A DNA stretch of 11,243 nt from Sphingomonas sp. (GTDB taxonomy: Bacteria > Pseudomonadota > Alphaproteobacteria > Sphingomonadales > Sphingomonadaceae). Each line of letters begins with the position of its first letter. The first letter of the stretch is position 1. The position numbers and the translations under genes are program-made. Location of the stretch: NCBI GenBank assembly GCA_019747165.1, contig JAIERC010000035.1:1-11243 (forward strand), given 5' to 3'. This document shows positions 7,310 through 11,243 of this stretch, in pieces. The notes under the pieces were generated by a model. It did not search any database. It saw only the letters and a list, made by a program, of their open reading frames with translations, and was not told the origin of the DNA.

Positions 7310-8263
7310 TCAGCTCAGCGACCGACCGAACCATAATGTATGCTCGCGCGAGAAGCTGAGCTCTGCTTCCGCCACGAACGTCGCCAGCGCCGCGTCATCA
7401 TGGATAAAACCCAGTTTCGCCTTAAGCAGGCCGATCTCGTGCGCAGTAATGGTGTAGGAGGCGCTGAGCTCGTTGAACTTGCGGACCTGCATCCAGCCAA
7501 CCAGCGATGAGGCGAGGACAATCATCGGCTCGATAGGCAGGTTTGTGGGATCGACTTTCGTCCTGGCCAGAACCAACGTCGCCGCAATGACATAGGCCGC
7601 CGCCGTGGCGACAACCCAACCGGTGGAACTGTTGCGGTTCTGCGCGGCACGCCCGGCATACCATTCGCGTTGCTGCTGCACCCGCGCATCGCGATAATAA
7701 GCGCGGCGAGTCTCGAAATCGGCAGCGCGAACGCGTCGAATTTCCTCGGTCGCATAATCCCCAGTGGCTTCGTCATGATAAGTCAGCGCAGCCACCGAAA
7801 TGTTTTCGTTGAGCACCTCCTGCAATTTGTCGCGAAACGCGGCTTCGTGCGCGTCGGCTGCGCAAAGTTCGAACGGTTGCGCCCGCATCATGTAGCGCCA
7901 CGTTAACGTCTTGAGCGCCTCGGCCAAGGCGCGGCAGCGGAACCAATCCTGCTCCGGTTTCAGCAAGGACCGACTGAGCAGCACAATAAGAAGGGCAACG
8001 AATATGAGCGCGGACAATTCATAATATTCGCGCTTCTGAAAAAAATTCATCGACAAAACAGCGGCCGTCAACAGTAGCGCGTATTCGGTTTGAATCAGGC
8101 GAAAATAGAGTCGTTGCTTGCGGATTGAGGCGGCATCGGCGGCGGCGAACAGAAACGGATAATCCTCGCACAGCATTCGTGGCTCCCTGAACAGCATCCC
8201 GCTGTGAGGTAACAAATAATCGGCGCGTATGGAATCAATTAGGCGTTGACCGATCGCTCCCAT
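7310..8263 (-). CDS. SLATT-type membrane protein (tandem two-TM modules, DUF4231-like)
   Basis: A 317-residue inner-membrane protein with two copies of the SLATT plan, a two-TM module proposed as a pore-forming effector in prokaryotic conflict systems. Module 1 has LFAAADAASIRKQRLYFRL (about 38-56), TM1 about 60-76, TM2 about 82-100, then FRCRALAEALKTLTWRYMMRA. Module 2 has a basic, aromatic helix (YYRDARVQQQREWYAGR), TM3 about 214-233, TM4 about 243-260, a helix with KFNELSASYTITAHEIG, and the typical ending SFSREHTLW (303-311). ATG at 8263 was chosen because GAGAA lies just upstream; an earlier in-frame start would overlap the TIR gene and lacks family resemblance. It is divergent from the TIR gene by 34 bases. 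Likely role: membrane effector of a TIR-triggered immune response; family assignment is strong, function inferred. Confidence 0.85.
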   Translation of the reverse strand: MGAIGQRLIDSIRADYLLPHSGMLFREPRMLCEDYPFLFAAADAASIRKQRLYFRLIQTEYALLLTAAVLSMNFFQKREYYELSALIFVALLIVLLSRSLLKPEQDWFRCRALAEALKTLTWRYMMRAQPFELCAADAHEAAFRDKLQEVLNENISVAALTYHDEATGDYATEEIRRVRAADFETRRAYYRDARVQQQREWYAGRAAQNRNSSTGWVVATAAAYVIAATLVLARTKVDPTNLPIEPMIVLASSLVGWMQVRKFNELSASYTITAHEIGLLKAKLGFIHDDAALATFVAEAELSFSREHTLWFGRSLS

Positions 8264-8297
8264 CACGTTCTCATGGCGGCAGCAGGGGTGCAATTTA
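8264..8297. promoter_or_regulatory. 34-base divergent gap between SLATT and TIR genes
   Basis: The gap is too short for two separate promoters, so control elements must overlap the coding starts. On the minus strand TTGGTT-N16-TTAAAT could serve SLATT, its -10 covering the TIR start codon. On the plus strand TTGACC (8246-8251) lies inside the SLATT coding start and could be a -35 for the TIR operon with a poor -10 (TTCTCA). AGGGG at 8284-8288 is the probable TIR ribosome binding site. Promoter calls are weak. Confidence 0.35.
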
Positions 8298-9725
8298 ATG
8301 ACGTCGGAAGTGCAAACCAAGGCAGGCCGATCGGACGCCACGGCGCGGCCGAAGATACACCTCGATCCGGTCGGGTTCTGGAGCTATGCGCGGGATAATG
8401 AGGATCTGTCCGAAGGCAGGCTCGCCGATATATTGCGTCAGATCAAGGCCGAGCTCGCATCGCGCTTCGGTCGACTGGAAATTTTCCAGGATACCAGCTC
8501 GATGCGCCACGGCGACGCCTGGGAAACCCGCATCCGCGAATCGATCACTCGCTCGACCTTCTTCATCCCGATCCTGACGCCGCATTTCCTGCGGAGCAAA
8601 TGGTGCATGCAGGAAGTCGAGTGGTTTCTCGAACGCGAGCAGCAATTGTTCGACGCCTATCCCGATCTGCCGCGCACGAGCCGTATCTTTCCAATTCTCT
8701 ATGTCGATATCGAAGGTGCGACGTCCATCCGACCGGATTTGGTGGCTAAGCTGAACGCACGCAACTGGTTTGACATGAGCGAGATGCGGTACGCCGAGCG
8801 CGTCGATGTCGGGGAGGTTGGGCGTGCGATCGGTGATTATGCAAAGAGCATCCGCACGCTGCTCATGATCGAGGTGGAAACGCCATTGAGCGCGGAGGAA
8901 CGCGAGGCACTGCTGCGTGAAGCAGAGGCGGCAGCTAAAGCCGAACGCGAAGAGCAGGATGCGCGCAAGCGGGCACTCGAAGAAGCGGAACGCATCCGCG
9001 CCCTCGCCGAAGAGGAGGCCCGCGAGCAGGCACGAATCGCGGCCAAGGCCGCGGCGCTGGCGGCCGAGGTTCAGCAGCATGACGATCATGTCGCGGCATT
9101 GGCGGCGTTGAGCGCTCGCCTTGATGCTGGTCTCGCGCATAGCTGTGCGCAAGCCGAATTGCGCGAGAAGCTCGCAGCCGCCGATGCAGAGGCGAAGCAC
9201 CAGCGAGATCTCGCGCGGTCGGCACGCGGCGAGCGGAATAAAAGACGGTTGCGCCGGATCCTTGTCGCTACGGGCTGGGTCATTGGCGTGGCGGTCACGC
9301 TGCTTGCGCTGCCGGTCGTCTACTTTTCGGTTTTTCCGCCAGCGCCTCGTGATGGGGGTAATGAGCAGACGTCAGTGACGGGCAATTTGGCCGGCAACAT
9401 GACCGTGGACATTCGCTCCGCCCCGCCCTCGCCCGCCAAGCCCCGTTTCGCAGCAGAGGAATGGATTACCGAGCAGCCCTGGGCGGTCGGCGCCAAATGC
9501 GGCTCATCGGTCAGTTTCTCTATCGAGGGCAATGATCTGATCGTCGATCAGGGTGACGCACCGGAACGGCACGCGATTGACGCTGCGCAATCAACCGACG
9601 ATCGATTAGTGGCCGACGGGCTGACGCTTTCCCGTACACCCGCGCGGTCGGCGGCGGATTCTCGAATGACGATGATCTATCCCGATTTCAAAGTGGAGGT
9701 ATTGCCATGCGCCACGCGCCGTTGA
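8298..9725 (+). CDS. TIR-domain protein with coiled coil, one TM segment and periplasmic C-terminal domain
   Basis: A 475-residue protein. The N-terminal TIR domain (about 22-185) shows the box-1-like FWSYARDNEDLSEGRL, a BB-loop region EIFQDTSSMRHGDAWETRIR (61-80), the strand FFIPILTPHFLRS, and SKWCMQEVEWF, where Glu106 is placed like the catalytic Glu of NAD+-cleaving TIR domains. Residues about 195-315 form an Ala/Glu/Arg-rich coiled coil. A basic stretch (RNKRRLRR) precedes a single TM segment (about 321-345). The remaining roughly 130 residues should be periplasmic, with a compact domain beginning EEWITEQPWAVGAKCGSSV and two cysteines (401, 471) that could pair. There is no signal peptide, so the TIR domain is cytoplasmic. 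ATG at 8298 has AGGGG nine bases upstream. The next gene overlaps its end by 19 bases, indicating an operon. Likely a transmembrane sensor-TIR immune component; enzymatic activity is inferred. Confidence 0.92.
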   Translation: MTSEVQTKAGRSDATARPKIHLDPVGFWSYARDNEDLSEGRLADILRQIKAELASRFGRLEIFQDTSSMRHGDAWETRIRESITRSTFFIPILTPHFLRSKWCMQEVEWFLEREQQLFDAYPDLPRTSRIFPILYVDIEGATSIRPDLVAKLNARNWFDMSEMRYAERVDVGEVGRAIGDYAKSIRTLLMIEVETPLSAEEREALLREAEAAAKAEREEQDARKRALEEAERIRALAEEEAREQARIAAKAAALAAEVQQHDDHVAALAALSARLDAGLAHSCAQAELREKLAAADAEAKHQRDLARSARGERNKRRLRRILVATGWVIGVAVTLLALPVVYFSVFPPAPRDGGNEQTSVTGNLAGNMTVDIRSAPPSPAKPRFAAEEWITEQPWAVGAKCGSSVSFSIEGNDLIVDQGDAPERHAIDAAQSTDDRLVADGLTLSRTPARSAADSRMTMIYPDFKVEVLPCATRR

Positions 9726-10564
9726 TTTTAGGCAGCCTTGCCAGCGCCTTGGTCCTCCTCGCGCCGGGGCATGCGGATGCCGCCGATTCCATCAAGTGCA
9801 ACCTTGCCTGGGACGCGGCAAAGGCCAGATCGTCGCGCGCGGGTTATCAGAATTTCCTGAACATCTGCGGCGGTCATTCCCGCGTGCGCGACGCGCGGGC
9901 GTGGATCAGGGATCACCCGCCGACACCGACACCGACACCGACACCGCGCCCGAAACCAACGCCAACGCCTCGTCGGCCGCTAACCGCGTCCGAGGTAGTG
10001 AGGCTTGCCCACGCAGCCTACGGCGCCAAAAACTATACGGAGGCTGCGCGGTACGAGAAGCAGGCGTGTGATGGTGGAAATGCCCACGGATGCAGGGATC
10101 TTGGCATTTCATACCAGAAAGGCACAGGTGTCCCCATCGACGAGGCCATCGCCGCGCAATTTTTAAAGAAGGCCTGCGAGGGCGGCGAGGTAGATACCTG
10201 CCAAGCCGCTGCCGCTTACTACTACAGCGGCAAAGTCGTCACCGTTGACAAGGCCCTCGCCGCGCAACTCTATGAAAAAGCGTGCGATGGCAAAGTCTGG
10301 AACGCTTGCAACTCCCTTGGCTTATTATACGACGAGGGAGAGGGCGTACCCGTCGACAAGGCCCGCGCCGCGAAACTCATAGCAAAGGCGTGCGATGGCG
10401 AACTCGCGCGGGGATGCTCGAACCTTGCGGTCTTCTACGAAGAAGGCCGTGGCGTTACCGCCAATCGGCAAACCGCGATCGATCTTTATCAGAAGGCATT
10501 GCGGCTGGAGCCGACGCTCCAGGACGCGAAGGACGGCCTCAAGCAGTTGGGCATGACCCCCTAG
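9707..10564 (+). CDS. Secreted Sel1-repeat protein with paired cysteines (Hcp-like)
   Basis: A 285-residue protein with a Sec signal peptide (cleavage after GHADA, residue 25), an N-terminal helical segment containing Cys31 and Cys54, and a Pro-Thr linker (about 71-90). Four Sel1-like repeats follow. The repeats are exactly 36 residues apart and each contains C-x7-C (121/129, 157/165, 193/201, 229/237), the pattern of disulfide-stabilised Sel1 repeats in Helicobacter cysteine-rich proteins; this supports an oxidising periplasmic location. ATG at 9707 has GGAGG seven bases upstream and lies inside the TIR gene, so the two are co-transcribed and probably translationally coupled. Its TAG stop shares the palindrome CTAG with the convergent lepA stop. 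Sel1 solenoids usually bind proteins, so it may be the periplasmic sensor or partner for the TIR protein's C-terminal domain (inference). Confidence 0.9.
   Translation: MRHAPLILGSLASALVLLAPGHADAADSIKCNLAWDAAKARSSRAGYQNFLNICGGHSRVRDARAWIRDHPPTPTPTPTPRPKPTPTPRRPLTASEVVRLAHAAYGAKNYTEAARYEKQACDGGNAHGCRDLGISYQKGTGVPIDEAIAAQFLKKACEGGEVDTCQAAAAYYYSGKVVTVDKALAAQLYEKACDGKVWNACNSLGLLYDEGEGVPVDKARAAKLIAKACDGELARGCSNLAVFYEEGRGVTANRQTAIDLYQKALRLEPTLQDAKDGLKQLGMTP
9921..9946 (+). repeat. Hexanucleotide tandem repeat encoding a Pro-Thr linker
   Basis: Four perfect CGACAC units plus two bases encode alternating Pro-Thr residues in the Sel1 protein linker. Because the unit is six bases, gain or loss of units changes linker length by two residues and never shifts the frame. 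The same Pro-Thr pattern resumes just downstream with different codons (CCAACGCCAACGCCT). Confidence 0.9.
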
Positions 10565-11243
10565 CCCTCATCCCCCATCCTGAGCGCCGCGATAAACGCC
10601 TCTTGCGGGATACTAACCGAGCCATACTCGCGCATCCGCTTCTTGCCCTCTTTCTGCTTGTCGAGTAGCTTGCGCTTGCGGCTGGCGTCGCCGCCATAGC
10701 ATTTCGCCGTCACGTCCTTGCGGAGTGCCGCGATCGTCTCGCGGGCGATCACCTTGCCGCCGATCGCGGCCTGGATCGGGATTTTGAACAAATGGCGCGG
10801 GATCAGGTCCTTCAACCGCTCGCACATGCCCCTGCCCCGGCTTTCGGCGGTGCCACGGTGAACGATCATGCTCAGCGCGTCGACGGCCTCTGAATTGACC
10901 ATGATGCTCATCTTGACGAGGTCGCCCTCGCGGTAGCCGATCTGGTGATAGTCGAAGCTCGCATAGCCGCGCGAGATGCTCTTCAGCCGGTCGTAGAAAT
11001 CGAACACCACCTCGTTGAGCGGCAGTTCATAGGTCACCTGCGCGCGGCCGCCGACATAGGTCAGGTTTTTCTGGATGCCGCGCCGGTCCTGACAAAGCTT
11101 CAGAATGCTGCCGAGATACTCGTCGGGGCAATAAATCACCGCCTCAATCCACGGCTCGGAAATGCTCTCGATCTTGGTCGGATCGGGCATGTCGGCGGGG
11201 TTGTGGAGTTCGATCTCGCCGCCGCCATAGGTCAGGTTGATCT
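10561..11243 (-). CDS. lepA: LepA / elongation factor 4, C-terminal part (5' end outside window)
   Basis: The last roughly 227 codons of the ribosome-associated GTPase LepA (EF-4), which binds stalled or mis-translocated ribosomes and affects translation initiation and elongation. The GTPase domains lie beyond the right edge. The visible part covers the EF-G-like domain (EPWIEAVIYCPDEYLGSI, GYASFDYHQIGYREGDLVKM) and the LepA-specific C-terminal domain (LIPRHLFKIPIQAAIGGKVI, RETIAALRKDVTAKCYGGD, RKRKLLDKQKEGKKRMREYG), closely resembling the E. coli protein. It ends at GDEG with TAG, seemingly full-length. Its last 45 codons lie in the right-hand direct repeat and include AGG and CTA codons that look uncommon for this genome, consistent with their arriving with the inserted segment. 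Confidence 0.97.
   Translation of the reverse strand, partial: INLTYGGGEIELHNPADMPDPTKIESISEPWIEAVIYCPDEYLGSILKLCQDRRGIQKNLTYVGGRAQVTYELPLNEVVFDFYDRLKSISRGYASFDYHQIGYREGDLVKMSIMVNSEAVDALSMIVHRGTAESRGRGMCERLKDLIPRHLFKIPIQAAIGGKVIARETIAALRKDVTAKCYGGDASRKRKLLDKQKEGKKRMREYGSVSIPQEAFIAALRMGDEG
10563..10699. repeat. Direct repeat, right copy (functional lepA 3' end; att-like)
   Basis: This is the right partner of the 137-base direct repeat at 7167-7303. It forms the working 3' end of lepA. The outer boundary at 10563 coincides with the overlapping stop codons of sel1 and lepA, so the inserted genes are packed directly against the repeat. Confidence 0.93.

Larger units (their letters stand above)
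7167..10699. mobile_element. Putative small genomic island inserted at the lepA 3' end
   Basis: Direct repeats of the lepA 3' end flank a 3,259-base segment (7304-10562) filled by a SLATT gene and a divergent TIR-Sel1 gene pair. The intact lepA reads smoothly through the right repeat, so the event left lepA functional and stranded a spare 3' end at the left. This matches elements that insert into the 3' end of a conserved gene and restore it. No integrase, transposase or relaxase is present, so mobility must have been supplied in trans, have been lost, or reflect homologous recombination with imported DNA. The direction and mechanism are inferred. Confidence 0.6.

Noticed and set aside
8264..8341. 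26-residue N-terminal extension of the SLATT protein
   Set aside because: It would overlap the start of the TIR gene and contains no SLATT-like sequence; ATG at 8263 has a better upstream context.
8295..9200. 301-codon minus-strand frame opposite the TIR gene
   Set aside because: The plus strand encodes an unmistakable TIR domain and coiled coil; the antisense frame is a by-product of biased codon use.
7167..10699. Insertion sequence or phage remnant as explanation of the repeats
   Set aside because: No transposase, integrase or terminal inverted repeats are visible, and the repeat is coding sequence of lepA, not a short target-site duplication.
1..11243. CRISPR array, tRNA or rRNA genes, riboswitch
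   Set aside because: I saw no regularly spaced repeats, cloverleaf-like sequence or known riboswitch core in either strand. The gap before the receptor gene holds palindromes but no moco- or cobalamin-type RNA core that I could recognise by eye.

Overview
The window looks like chromosomal DNA from an alphaproteobacterium, most likely a sphingomonad. It is GC-rich, strongly prefers G or C at third codon positions, carries two large TonB-dependent receptors (TBDRs) close together, and has a typical proteobacterial lepA. The lineage is an inference from style, not from a marker gene.

Left part (1-6591): the 3' portion of a TBDR gene runs rightward and ends at a strong bidirectional terminator. 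Facing it is a compact leftward modA-modB-modC operon, which encodes a molybdate ABC importer with an unusually short ATPase. Divergent from modA is a complete second TBDR gene. The 169-base gap between modA and this TBDR holds two inverted repeats resembling the ModE 'Mo-box', one in front of each gene. Together these suggest a molybdenum-uptake locus in which the second TBDR may carry molybdate, or a molybdenum complex, across the outer membrane.

Middle (6592-7164): two very small leftward genes encode charged, helical, coiled-coil-like proteins of unknown function (91 and 64 residues). They are probably the original downstream neighbours of lepA.

Right part (7165-11243): lepA (elongation factor 4) enters from the right edge and ends at 10561. 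A second copy of just its last 45 codons plus stop lies 3,396 bases away at 7165-7303. The 137-base direct repeats differ at 10 bases, and every difference is synonymous. The 3,259 bases between them are completely filled by three genes: a four-TM protein with two SLATT-like modules (leftward), and a divergent two-gene operon. That operon encodes a membrane-anchored TIR-domain protein and a secreted, cysteine-paired Sel1-repeat protein (rightward). The arrangement looks like a minimal immunity cassette inserted into the 3' end of lepA, with incoming sequence rebuilding the lepA end.

How the genes may work together: the Sel1 protein and the C-terminal domain of the TIR protein should both lie in the periplasm, the TIR domain should lie in the cytoplasm, and the SLATT protein is membrane-embedded. 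A plausible but untested model is envelope sensing, then TIR activation (NAD+ cleavage or signalling), then membrane disruption through SLATT. I cannot name an established defence system with exactly this composition.
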